This document shows positions 5,465 to 12,704 of a stretch of 13,935 nucleotides of DNA, piece after piece. Position numbers and translations under genes: made by a program. Position 1 is the stretch's first letter. Each line of letters begins with the position of its first letter. Source of the DNA: Bacteroidales bacterium (GTDB lineage Bacteria > Bacteroidota > Bacteroidia > Bacteroidales > Paludibacteraceae); NCBI GenBank assembly GCA_900771035.1, contig CAAGML010000039.1:1-13935 (forward strand), read 5' to 3'. The notes beneath the pieces are model-generated. The model saw only the letters and a list, made by a program, of their open reading frames with translations, searched no databases and was not told the origin of the DNA.

Positions 5465-6502
5465 ATGATAAACGAGACAAAAAGGCAGAGCGTCCTTCTG
5501 ATTTTCACGGGGGGAACGATTAGTATGGGCGAGAGTCAGAGCAGCCACTCGCTTGCGCCTCTTGACACAGAGAAGGTGCTGAGTTTCCTCCCAGAATTGG
5601 GAATGATGAACGTGGATATACAGTCTGTGGCATTCAGCCCGCTGATTGACTCAAGCGACATCACACCGGACAATTGGGTGAAAATCGCCGAAATCATCGA
5701 GACTTATTACAATAGGTGCGACGGTTTCGTTGTGTTGCACGGCACGGACACTATGGCTTATTCCGCCTCTGCGTTGTCGTTCATGCTCAAGAATCTGAAC
5801 AAACCTGTGATTTTCACAGGGTCTCAGTTGCCCGTCGGTGTGCTGAGGAGTGATGCCAAAGAGAACCTGATTACGGCTATCGAACTTGCGGCAGCGATGA
5901 AATCGCCGGAAGAGGCTATGGTGCCTGAGGTTTGTCTTTTCTTTGAGGATAAGTTGATGAGGGGAAACAGGACGACAAAGCGAAACGCCGAAGATTTCAA
6001 CGCTTTTGCGTCGTTCAACTACCCTGAGCTTGCGAAGGCGGGTGTCCATATCAAATATAACGAACACGCCATTGACCGTAACCAGCAGATTTTCCCTCTT
6101 GAGGTGTCCAAGCATTTTGACCCTAACGTTGTCGTGCTGAAGTTGTTCCCAGGGATAAGGCGAGAGACGGTTCATGCCATTTATTCTATTGAGGGTCTGA
6201 GGGGCGTTGTCTTGGAAAGTTATGGTTCAGGCAATGCGCCTACGGCAGAGTGGCTTTGCGATGAGATTAGCGAGGCTACAGCCCGTGGAATAGTGACAGC
6301 CAACGTGACGCAATGCCGTGCAGGAAGCGTCGAGATGGGAAGATATGAGGCATCGGTCAACCTGCAAAAGGCAGGTGTTGTTTCGGGTAGGGATATAACC
6401 GTCGAGGCAGCAGTGACCAAGATGATGTTCCTCCTCGGAAAATACCAGGATGCTAACGAGGTGAAGAAGTGGTTTGAGTTATCGTTGCGCGGGGAGATGT
6501 AA
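5465..6502 (+). CDS. ansA: L-asparaginase, type I (cytoplasmic)
   Basis: A 345-residue enzyme that hydrolyses L-asparagine to aspartate and ammonia. Both family signatures are present: IFTGGTISMG with nucleophile Thr18, and VVLHGTDTMAYSAS with Thr94-Asp95. The catalytic lysine is predicted at Lys172 in RGNRTTKRNAEDF. The N-terminus lacks a signal peptide and the length agrees with type I (AnsA-like) enzymes, so it is expected in the cytoplasm, with nitrogen or aspartate supply as its role. It is the first gene of the plus-strand cluster and is preceded by a good TATATTTG promoter. Its stop TAA overlaps the next ATG by one base (TAATG at 6500-6504), indicating translational coupling to the helix-hairpin-helix protein. 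Glutaminase side activity cannot be judged. Confidence 0.95.
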   Translation: MINETKRQSVLLIFTGGTISMGESQSSHSLAPLDTEKVLSFLPELGMMNVDIQSVAFSPLIDSSDITPDNWVKIAEIIETYYNRCDGFVVLHGTDTMAYSASALSFMLKNLNKPVIFTGSQLPVGVLRSDAKENLITAIELAAAMKSPEEAMVPEVCLFFEDKLMRGNRTTKRNAEDFNAFASFNYPELAKAGVHIKYNEHAIDRNQQIFPLEVSKHFDPNVVVLKLFPGIRRETVHAIYSIEGLRGVVLESYGSGNAPTAEWLCDEISEATARGIVTANVTQCRAGSVEMGRYEASVNLQKAGVVSGRDITVEAAVTKMMFLLGKYQDANEVKKWFELSLRGEM

Positions 6503-7104
6503 TGAGATATTCAAAGAACCAAATATTATGGTTGACGGTGTTGTCCGTGCTTGTGGTGGGGAGCGTTGCGGTGAAGGCTATCGCAAGGCCTGAATGGCGT
6601 GAGAGAGTTGTAAGCAGGGAGTCTGTCACTGAGGATACCTTGTTTGCGGAGGTTGATACTGTGGTGTCAATTATGGATAGTGTCAGGCGTTGGCCGAGGA
6701 AGGAGTGTTTTATGTTTGAATTGAACGGCGTTACGAAGGATGAGTTGATGAAATTCCCTGGAATTGCTGAAGGAAGGGCGAATGCCATTGTCTGGTATAG
6801 GGATAAATTGGGAGGATACTATGACACCGAGCAGTTGAAGGAGATTGAGTGTATGCCTGACTCGTTGGTGGATAAGATGAAGCAGTGGGTCTGGGTGGCG
6901 GAAGATTCGGTGGAGAGGATGGATGTAATGAGCGTGAGTGTGGGGAGAATGAAATGGCATCCCTACATAGGTTTTGAGAGAGGGCGCAAGATTGATTCCG
7001 TGAGGTGGGTGACCAAGAAGAAAGGCGAGGAATTTACGGTGGAATCATGCAAATTTGCGTTTTCCTCTGATGAGTGGGAGAAGGTTAGACGGTATTTGAA
7101 ATAG
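6502..7104 (+). CDS. Helix-hairpin-helix (ComEA-like) protein, membrane-anchored
   Basis: A 200-residue protein. Residues 7-27 form one hydrophobic segment, either an anchor or an uncleaved signal, followed by a linker to about 70. A helix-hairpin-helix unit follows at about 74-130 (FELNGVTKDELMKFPGIAEG, then RANAIVWYRDKLGGYYDTEQ). A second, more diverged unit lies at about 147-200 (WHPYIGFERGRKIDSVRW, ending DEWEKVRRYLK). Tandem HhH units bind DNA without sequence specificity in ComEA, the periplasmic receptor for DNA uptake. Bacteroidota carry many anchored proteins of this build with unproven roles. No other competence gene is nearby, so DNA uptake is only a possibility. The gene overlaps the asparaginase stop by one base. 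Confidence 0.88.
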   Translation: MRYSKNQILWLTVLSVLVVGSVAVKAIARPEWRERVVSRESVTEDTLFAEVDTVVSIMDSVRRWPRKECFMFELNGVTKDELMKFPGIAEGRANAIVWYRDKLGGYYDTEQLKEIECMPDSLVDKMKQWVWVAEDSVERMDVMSVSVGRMKWHPYIGFERGRKIDSVRWVTKKKGEEFTVESCKFAFSSDEWEKVRRYLK

Positions 7105-7106
7105 TG

Positions 7107-7187
7107 ATGGCAGAAGATGGAGTGAAATGTCCATATTTCAGGATACTGATTAGAAACAGAAGGTTGCAAAATGCATTAAAGATATGA
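7107..7187 (+). CDS. Candidate 26-residue small ORF bridging two genes
   Basis: An ATG at 7107-7109 lies two bases after the stop of the helix-hairpin-helix gene and opens a 26-codon frame (MAEDGVKCPYF at the start, NALKI at the end). Its TGA (7185-7187) overlaps the exonuclease ATG (7184-7186) as ATGA. It therefore fills the only sizeable gap in this part of the operon exactly and has the same coupling geometry as its neighbours. The product is basic in its second half (RILIRNRRL) and matches no family I recognise. It may be a leader peptide that delivers ribosomes to the exonuclease start, or chance. No Shine-Dalgarno sequence was seen. Confidence 0.35.
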   Translation: MAEDGVKCPYFRILIRNRRLQNALKI

Positions 7188-7948
7188 AACTGAATCTGAA
7201 ACGACCAATCGTGTTTTTTGACCTTGAGACGACAGGTCTGGACACAGCAAAAGACAGAATAGTCGAAATAGCCTATCTGAAGGTTTATCCTAATGGCGAG
7301 GAAGAGTCGCACCGTTATCTGATAAACCCCGAGAGGCATATCCCCGAGGAGTGTACCGCCGTTCATGGGATAACGGATGATGATGTGAAAGAGATGCCTA
7401 CGTTCAGACAGAAGGCAAGGGACATCGAGCATGACTTCACGGGGTGTGACATCGCAGGTTACAACTCGAACAATTTCGACCTGCCAATGCTGATGGAGGA
7501 GTTTATGAGAGCGGGAATAAATCCCGATTTCATCGAGAGGGCGGACAAAGTTGACGTGCAGGTGATATTCCACAAGATGGAGCAGAGGACGCTGTCGGCG
7601 GCTTATAAATTCTACTGCGGAAAGGATCATATCGACGCTCATTCGGCACTTGGCGACGTGGTTGCGACATACGAGGTGCTGCAGGGACAGTTGGACAAAT
7701 ATCCTGAGTTGAAGAACGACATCAAAGAGCTGGCGGCATTGACCACATTTGTCAAGAGGGTTGACCCTGCCGGAAGAATGATTTACAACGACAAGGGGAA
7801 GCCTGTGTTCAATTTCGGAAAGTACAAGGGGCGTGAGGTGGAGGATGTGCTGAAGAATTGCCCTGGATATTATGAGTGGATGATGAACAGCGATTTCCCA
7901 GAGCAGACCAAGCAGGCGTTGACAAAGATAAGATTGTCGATGAGATGA
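7184..7948 (+). CDS. DnaQ-like 3'-5' exonuclease (DEDDh) with C-terminal extension
   Basis: A 254-residue nuclease of the DEDDh family, the fold of the DNA polymerase III epsilon proofreading subunit. Exo I is VFFDLETTGLD (Asp13, Glu15), Exo II is AGYNSNNFDLPML (Asp99), and Exo III is HIDAHSALGDV (His153, Asp158), so all five metal or catalytic residues are in place. The nuclease domain ends near residue 170. A C-terminal stretch about 205-254 (FNFGKYKGREVEDV, then GYYEWMMNSDFP) resembles the small DUF3820-type module attached to some Bacteroidota exonucleases. There is no clamp-binding motif I can identify and no polymerase nearby, so proofreading, repair or RNA trimming all remain possible. 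The stop overlaps the next ATG as ATGA (7945-7948). Confidence 0.92.
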   Translation: MKLNLKRPIVFFDLETTGLDTAKDRIVEIAYLKVYPNGEEESHRYLINPERHIPEECTAVHGITDDDVKEMPTFRQKARDIEHDFTGCDIAGYNSNNFDLPMLMEEFMRAGINPDFIERADKVDVQVIFHKMEQRTLSAAYKFYCGKDHIDAHSALGDVVATYEVLQGQLDKYPELKNDIKELAALTTFVKRVDPAGRMIYNDKGKPVFNFGKYKGREVEDVLKNCPGYYEWMMNSDFPEQTKQALTKIRLSMR

Positions 7949-8943
7949 ATATAGGAGACATAGAATTTAGGGATAAGCCACTGTTCCTGGCACCGATGGA
8001 GGATGTGACAGACCCTGCGTTCAGGGGAATGTGCAAGCGTTTCGGGGCTGACATGGTTTATACGGAGTTTGTGTCGGCTGACGCGTTGATAAGGAGCATA
8101 AAAGCCACGTCGCAGAAACTGACGATACATGACGAGGAGAGACCTGTGGCGGTGCAAATCTACGGAAGGGATGTGCCGACGATGGTTGAGGCAGCGAAAA
8201 TTGTGGAGGAGGCACAGCCTGACATATTGGACATTAACTTCGGTTGTCCCGTGAAGAAGGTGGCGAACAAGGGCGCAGGTGCTGGAATGCTGAGGAACAT
8301 ACCGTTGATGCTGGAAATAACGCGCGAGGTGGTTAAGGCGGTGAAATTGCCTGTGACGGTGAAGACACGCCTCGGGTGGGACAGTGAGAACCTTTGTATT
8401 TGCGAGTTGGCAGAACAGTTGCAGGATTGTGGTATTCAGGCATTGGCCATTCACGGGCGGACGAGGGCGCAGATGTACACGGGCGCAGCGGATTGGACGC
8501 TGATTGGCGAGGTGAAGAATAACCCACGGATTTATATTCCGATTATAGGCAATGGTGACGTGACAAGTGGCGAGAGGGCGGAGGAGTGTTTTGAAAGGTA
8601 TGGGGTTGATGCTATAATGGTGGGAAGGGCAACCTTCGGTCACCCATGGATATTCGGTGAAATCAGGGATTTTTTGGATAAGAAGGCTGTTGGTAGTTGG
8701 CCTTACGGTGACAGGGAATGGCAGATAGGATTGCTGAAGGAGCATGTGGAAAAATCCATTCTGTGGTGTGGTGGTGACGAGAGAAAGGGGATTGTGCATA
8801 GCAGGAGGCATATCGCCGCTGCCCCTACGTTCAAGGGAATTGCGAATTTCCGCCAGACGAGGATCGCCATGCTGAGGGCGGAGACTCGTGAGGAGCTTTA
8901 TGGAATTATGGACGGGGTGAAGTTTGATGATTTGGTAATATGA
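7945..8943 (+). CDS. dusB: tRNA-dihydrouridine synthase
   Basis: A 332-residue flavoenzyme that reduces uridine to dihydrouridine in the tRNA D-loop, using FMN and NADPH. The TIM-barrel opens with PLFLAPMEDVTDPAFR (12-27), part of the FMN site. The catalytic acid is Cys101 in INFGCPVKKVANKGAGA. FMN contacts are predicted at Lys140 (VTVKTRLGWD), His170 (IHGRTRAQMYTG), the loop IGNGDV (201-206) and VGRATFGHPW (around 226-235). The length fits the DusB/Dus family. The start chosen is the ATG at 7945-7947, which overlaps the exonuclease stop. An in-frame ATG at 7876 would overlap the exonuclease gene by 73 bases and add residues foreign to the family. Lgt follows after seven bases. Confidence 0.95.
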   Translation: MNIGDIEFRDKPLFLAPMEDVTDPAFRGMCKRFGADMVYTEFVSADALIRSIKATSQKLTIHDEERPVAVQIYGRDVPTMVEAAKIVEEAQPDILDINFGCPVKKVANKGAGAGMLRNIPLMLEITREVVKAVKLPVTVKTRLGWDSENLCICELAEQLQDCGIQALAIHGRTRAQMYTGAADWTLIGEVKNNPRIYIPIIGNGDVTSGERAEECFERYGVDAIMVGRATFGHPWIFGEIRDFLDKKAVGSWPYGDREWQIGLLKEHVEKSILWCGGDERKGIVHSRRHIAAAPTFKGIANFRQTRIAMLRAETREELYGIMDGVKFDDLVI

Positions 8944-8950
8944 AACTGAA

Positions 8951-9772
8951 ATGAATGTTGGATATATAATATGGGATTTTAGCGGAAAACTCGATGTAAT
9001 CGGAATTTTTAGCATAAATTGCTATGGTTTGCTGTTTGCGGCGGGGTTGGCGTTGGGCGGACTGTGGGTTTACAGGAGATTCAGGGAAGAGGGGATGACG
9101 GATAAGGATTTTGAGGTGTTTCTGATTTGGGGTTTCGTCTGTATGTTTCTTGGTTGCAGGTTGGGACATTGTTTTTTCTACCAGTGGGGATATTACTCGA
9201 AACACCTTGCGGAGATTTTGTTGCCCTTCAAGATTACGGCTGAGGGGTGGAAATTCATAGGCTACCGAGGTTTGGCAAGTCACGGAGGTGCTGTCGGCAT
9301 GGTTGTGGCGATGGTGATATTCTGGTGTAGGACGAGGAGGAATTTGTGGAAAGTTATGGATTTTGTCGCTATAGGGGCGTGCTTGGCTGGAGGTTTCATA
9401 AGACTTGGAAATCTGATGAACAGCGAGATTGTGGGGTTGCCGACGGATTTGCCGTGGGGTTTTGTTTTTACGGCGGTGGACGACGTACCGCGACACCCTG
9501 CACAACTGTACGAGTCAATATTTTATTTTGCCGAGTTCGGCGTGGCGGCATGGCTTTTCATGAGATTCAGGTACAGGGGTAGAATCAGACCTGGAGGATA
9601 CTTTGGTGCGGTTGTGGCAGTGATGTTTACGTTCAGGTTGCTGATAGAAAATGTCAAGGAGGTTCAGGAGGCTTTCGAGCGGGAAATGGTGCTTGATATG
9701 GGTCAGATATTGAGTCTGCCATTTATTTTAGCGGGGGTGACGATTTTTTTCCTTAAAACATTGCGGAAATAG
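8951..9772 (+). CDS. lgt: Prolipoprotein diacylglyceryl transferase Lgt
   Basis: A 273-residue polytopic inner-membrane enzyme that transfers diacylglycerol from phosphatidylglycerol to the lipobox cysteine of prolipoproteins, the first step of lipoprotein maturation. Diagnostic segments are the HGG-containing loop YRGLASHGGAVGMV (His111), RLGNLMNSEIVGLPT with Arg151 and Asn154, and the conserved RHPAQLYES (181-189). The late arginine important in E. coli Lgt appears to be a lysine here (IENVKEVQE, about 233-241), which I believe is usual in Bacteroidota but cannot check. About seven hydrophobic segments fit the family. The next gene encodes a lipoprotein that should be a substrate, but it has its own promoter 13 bases past the lgt stop. 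Confidence 0.95.
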   Translation: MNVGYIIWDFSGKLDVIGIFSINCYGLLFAAGLALGGLWVYRRFREEGMTDKDFEVFLIWGFVCMFLGCRLGHCFFYQWGYYSKHLAEILLPFKITAEGWKFIGYRGLASHGGAVGMVVAMVIFWCRTRRNLWKVMDFVAIGACLAGGFIRLGNLMNSEIVGLPTDLPWGFVFTAVDDVPRHPAQLYESIFYFAEFGVAAWLFMRFRYRGRIRPGGYFGAVVAVMFTFRLLIENVKEVQEAFEREMVLDMGQILSLPFILAGVTIFFLKTLRK

Positions 9773-9792
9773 AAAAAAAATCCGTAAATTTG
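9761..9792 (+). promoter_or_regulatory. Promoter of DUF6242 lipoprotein (TTG-N21-TAAATTTG)
   Basis: A -7 box TAAATTTG at 9785-9792 matches TAnnTTTG. A -33-like TTG (9761-9763) lies 21 bases upstream, inside the last codons of lgt. Transcription should begin near 9799. This makes the downstream lipoprotein-aroA-sufE-ATP-grasp genes at least partly independent of the asparaginase promoter. Confidence 0.75.
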
Positions 9793-9798
9793 CACGCT

Positions 9799-9889
9799 AA
9801 ATATGCTCAAGTCTCATGGGTTGAGACTTGGGGGTATATCTGTTTGTCAAATAGGGACTTGAGGAAAGTCGGATAAATAAATTTCAGGA
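9799..9889 (+). promoter_or_regulatory. Structured 5' leader with competing stems
   Basis: The predicted leader of about 90 bases opens with a strong hairpin: CAAGTCTCA (9808-9816) pairs perfectly with TGAGACTTG (9822-9830) across a 5-nt loop. The stem extends outward through C9806-G9834 and AUAU/AUAU (9801-9804 with 9836-9839), with a 2-nt bulge. A third segment, GACTTGAG (9856-9863), is fully complementary to CTCAAGTC (9806-9813), so it competes with the first hairpin for the same bases. Such an arrangement is what an attenuator or riboswitch-like leader would show. No T-run terminator is present, so any control would act on translation or RNA stability. It matches no riboswitch class I recognise. 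Confidence 0.5.
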
Positions 9890-11185
9890 ATGAGGAAAGA
9901 AATAACAGCAATATCGGTGCTGATAATGCTTGTACTCATGGGGTGTAAGGAGACGACACTGTCGGTAATTTCAACCAGACCTACCGTGACGAATTTCAGC
10001 GTGAAAAGCCCGAAACAGAGTTCCGTGAGCAGTTATGTGTTTACTGTCGATACAGTCAAACATGTGATTTACAACGAGGATTCTATGGAATACGGTACAA
10101 AGGTTGATTCACTCATACCGTATATGACTCAGACATTCACAAAAGTGATGTTTTCAGACACGATAAGTATGTATGCGAAAGACACGGTTTTTATTGATTT
10201 CACGCATACTCAGAAAATGACTGTCACCTCAAGTTCGGGAGACACTGCGTCTTACTGGATAACTGTCAACGTTCACACTGTGCCGCAGGATTCGTTTGTG
10301 TGGGAAATGCGTTACGACTTAGGTTCGGGAATTATTGACGAACAGAGGGCTGTGGTGACGGATGATGACGTAATGTACTGGATGGTCAGAAGCCAGGGAA
10401 ATGTGAGGTTGATGAGTTCCGCGGATGGTTTCGTATGGGTGGACGAAAGCGTGGAGGGTTTGCCACAGACAGAGGCAGACGTGGAGCATCTGATTGCCTG
10501 CGGCGACAAGATATGTGTTCTGGCGGGAACGAATGTATATACTTATGATGACGGCAGTTGGGGAATGATGGGTACGACTTCGGAAGTGGAACTTAGACAC
10601 TTGCTGTTCACGTTCAGAGGGGAGATGTATGCGTTGGGTGAAGGTAATGTGATACTGAAACTGGTAGGCAATGAGTGGAAAACCGCGGCACAGTTGCAGA
10701 GCGGTTTCCCTGTCAGGGGAGAGTGTGCGTTCGTTGGTCAGACATCGATAGGATTGCCTGTGGCATACGTGGCTTGTGGCATAGATGAAAACGGAAAATA
10801 CCTGCCTGACGTGTGGAGCAGCGAGAACGGCAGTCATTGGGTGAAACTGAATATCAAGGAGACAGTCTGTACGCCAAGGGCAAATGCGGCTGTGGTTCAA
10901 TACGGCAGTGGGTTGCTGATGTTGGGAGGAACGACCGCCGACAGTCTTGTTACGGACAATTACCTTTTCTCGAAGGATTATGGCTCGACATGGATGGAGG
11001 CTGATACTGTCTATGACATCGATACGAACAATGTGAGAAGTTACTGCATCAGAGAGGGATTGTCGATGGTGCTTAGGAATAACGGAGCGGTGTTTGTGTT
11101 CGGAGGCAGGGACAGTCTGGGTGTTGAGATGGGGGATGTTTGGCGAGGGTTGCATTATGCGTCGATACCTGGTTTTGAGAAATGA
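9890..11185 (+). CDS. DUF6242-type kelch lipoprotein
   Basis: A 431-residue exported lipoprotein. The signal is type II, with lipobox LMGC and the lipidated Cys19. After a short linker, residues about 31-130 form a bacterial Ig-like or cadherin-like domain (VIYNEDSMEYGTKVDSLIPY, ending SYWITVNVHT). Residues about 135-431 hold kelch or beta-propeller-like repeats (SADGFVWVDESVEGLP, DVWSSENGSHWVKL, FSKDYGSTWMEA). This layout matches the DUF6242 family of Bacteroidota lipoproteins, whose function is unknown; surface glycan or protein binding would be a guess. Lgt, needed for its lipidation, is encoded immediately upstream. It has its own promoter and a structured leader. Its TGA overlaps the aroA ATG (ATGA at 11182-11185). 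Confidence 0.85.
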   Translation: MRKEITAISVLIMLVLMGCKETTLSVISTRPTVTNFSVKSPKQSSVSSYVFTVDTVKHVIYNEDSMEYGTKVDSLIPYMTQTFTKVMFSDTISMYAKDTVFIDFTHTQKMTVTSSSGDTASYWITVNVHTVPQDSFVWEMRYDLGSGIIDEQRAVVTDDDVMYWMVRSQGNVRLMSSADGFVWVDESVEGLPQTEADVEHLIACGDKICVLAGTNVYTYDDGSWGMMGTTSEVELRHLLFTFRGEMYALGEGNVILKLVGNEWKTAAQLQSGFPVRGECAFVGQTSIGLPVAYVACGIDENGKYLPDVWSSENGSHWVKLNIKETVCTPRANAAVVQYGSGLLMLGGTTADSLVTDNYLFSKDYGSTWMEADTVYDIDTNNVRSYCIREGLSMVLRNNGAVFVFGGRDSLGVEMGDVWRGLHYASIPGFEK

Positions 11186-12312
11186 GAGAGGTTGATTTGC
11201 CAATGTCGAAAAGCGTCGTGGCGAGGGTTGCCATGATGGCGGCTGTCGATGGCGGAAGAACGCCTGATGCCGGGGGAAGTGAAGACGGTGAGGTCATCAT
11301 AAAGGCACTGAAGAGCGGTGAGAAGAGAGTGTTTGTCGGGAGTTCGGGTACTGCCGCAAGGTTTGCCATAGCGTATTATGGCAGCAGGTCTGGGGTTAGG
11401 GTTGTTGACGGAAGTGAGCAGCTGAGACAGAGACCCGTGGGGACTATAGTCAATGCAATGAGAAGATTAGGAACGAGAATAGAGTATATGGGCAAGACTG
11501 GGAAATTGCCAGTGAGAATTGAGGGTTGCAGGGCGATTAAGCGTGAAGTGAAAGCTGAAGCGGGGGAGAGCAGCCAGACAATATCTGCACTTATGCTGAT
11601 AGGTGCCGGACGGGGAATGAAAATAAATCTGAAGGGCGGGATTGTGTCGCCTACATACATAGAACTGACACGGAGGTTGATGATGAAGGCAGGCGTGGGG
11701 GTGCGAAAACAGGGAAAGGTGATTAAGGTGTCGCAGGGTGTTTTTAGGATTGTTGATGAGATTGACCGTGATTGGTCGTCGGCTGTGTTCTGGTATGGAA
11801 TGGTGGCTGTCGGCGAGGAAAAAGAGTTGTTGCTGAAGGGGTTGAGGATGAAGAGCGGTCAGCCGGACGAAAGGGTGGTGAAGTTCTATGACAGATTGGG
11901 CGTTGAGAGCAAAGAGACCTCCGAAGGGGTAATGATATATAAAAAAGAGTCACAAAGCACTTGTTTTGAAGAGGATTGCAAAGGGTGTCCTGATATGGTG
12001 CCTGTGTTGGTGGCGACATTGTGCAGGATGGGGAGAAGGTTCTCTCTTTGCGGACTTGAGACATTGGAGAGGAAAGAGAGTCGCCGTGGAACAGTGATGG
12101 TGAGGGAGATGGGAAAACTGGGGTACAGGTTGGAGTTCGACGGGGAGAAAATGTGGTGGAACGGCGAACGGTGCCGCAGACAAGGGTTGGCGGATGTTGC
12201 GGATGACCATAGGATAGCGATGGCATTAATAGTGGCAGGTGCCGAGATTGGTAATACTGAATGTATAAACAAATCGTATAAAGGTATAGAAACGATATGG
12301 AAAAAAGCTTAG
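11182..12312 (+). CDS. aroA: 3-phosphoshikimate 1-carboxyvinyltransferase (EPSP synthase), short and divergent
   Basis: A 376-residue enzyme of the shikimate pathway that joins phosphoenolpyruvate to shikimate-3-phosphate. Family motifs are LPMSKSVVAR (Lys10, Arg15), GSSGTAARF (53-61), EQLRQRPVG (Arg84), SSQTISALML (130-139), catalytic Asp271 in CPDMVPVLVATL, KESRR (298-302, Lys298 and Glu299) and DDHRIAMA (His343). The protein is shorter than usual (E. coli has 427 residues): it begins only five residues before LPMSKS, and an in-frame TGA at 11176-11178 forbids a longer start. Where E. coli has KETDR, KESRR is seen, and the Asn of the SxxNR motif is Ala. These may be lineage changes or weakened function. 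The start overlaps the lipoprotein stop; the end overlaps sufE by 16 bases. Confidence 0.9.
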   Translation: MREVDLPMSKSVVARVAMMAAVDGGRTPDAGGSEDGEVIIKALKSGEKRVFVGSSGTAARFAIAYYGSRSGVRVVDGSEQLRQRPVGTIVNAMRRLGTRIEYMGKTGKLPVRIEGCRAIKREVKAEAGESSQTISALMLIGAGRGMKINLKGGIVSPTYIELTRRLMMKAGVGVRKQGKVIKVSQGVFRIVDEIDRDWSSAVFWYGMVAVGEEKELLLKGLRMKSGQPDERVVKFYDRLGVESKETSEGVMIYKKESQSTCFEEDCKGCPDMVPVLVATLCRMGRRFSLCGLETLERKESRRGTVMVREMGKLGYRLEFDGEKMWWNGERCRRQGLADVADDHRIAMALIVAGAEIGNTECINKSYKGIETIWKKA

Positions 12313-12704
12313 AAGAGCGTGTGGCTGAAATCGAGGAGGATTTCGGCGAACTGGGGGAATGGATGGATAAATACCAGTATCTTGTGGAGTTGGGCAAAGA
12401 GACGGATACCCTCAGTGAGGAGGAGAAAAACGACGAGACGCTGATACGCGGATGTCAGAGTCAGGTCTGGATATTGGCTGAGAGACGTGACGGGAGAATA
12501 TACTTCAGGGGTGACGGTGATGCCATAATAGTTAAAGGCATAGTGTCGTTGCTGATGAAGGCTGTTTCGGGTTGTACGGTAGAGGAGGTGAGAGGTTGTG
12601 ACTTCAGTTTCGTGGAGAGGATAGGGTTGCGCGAACACCTGACACCAACGCGAAGCAACGGAGTTCTGTCGATGATAGAGAGGATTAAGCGGTTGGCGGA
12701 ATGA
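12297..12704 (+). CDS. sufE: SufE-family cysteine desulfuration protein
   Basis: A 135-residue protein of standard SufE length. SufE accepts persulfide sulfur from the cysteine desulfurase SufS and passes it to the SufBCD scaffold during iron-sulfur cluster assembly. The sulfur-accepting cysteine is Cys53 in LIRGCQSQVWI, the family signature. The N-terminal helix with GEWMDKYQYLVELGK and the late HLTPTRSNGVLSMIERIK also fit. No sufS or sufBCD is in the window, so the partners must be encoded elsewhere, as is common in Bacteroidota. The start ATG lies inside the 3' end of aroA (16-nt overlap) and the TGA overlaps the next ATG as ATGA (12701-12704). Confidence 0.95.
   Translation: MEKSLEERVAEIEEDFGELGEWMDKYQYLVELGKETDTLSEEEKNDETLIRGCQSQVWILAERRDGRIYFRGDGDAIIVKGIVSLLMKAVSGCTVEEVRGCDFSFVERIGLREHLTPTRSNGVLSMIERIKRLAE

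Noticed and set aside
5340..5480. 47-residue N-terminal extension of the CoA-transferase
   Set aside because: It would cover the gene's own promoter and overlap the asparaginase start; family proteins begin near MNYKVMTADEAA.
7876..7944. Longer Dus protein starting inside the exonuclease gene
   Set aside because: The added residues are unlike the family, and the ATGA overlap at 7945 gives a normal N-terminus.
7870..9015. Long minus-strand ORF opposite the Dus gene
   Set aside because: The composition (His, Arg, Pro rich) is typical of an antisense shadow, and the plus strand carries a complete catalytic Dus.
9861..9870. GAGGAAAGTC resembles the conserved 5' segment of bacterial RNase P RNA
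   Set aside because: Only ten bases agree, the following bases (GGATAAATAA) diverge, and none of the other conserved RNase P regions fit in the 90-base leader.
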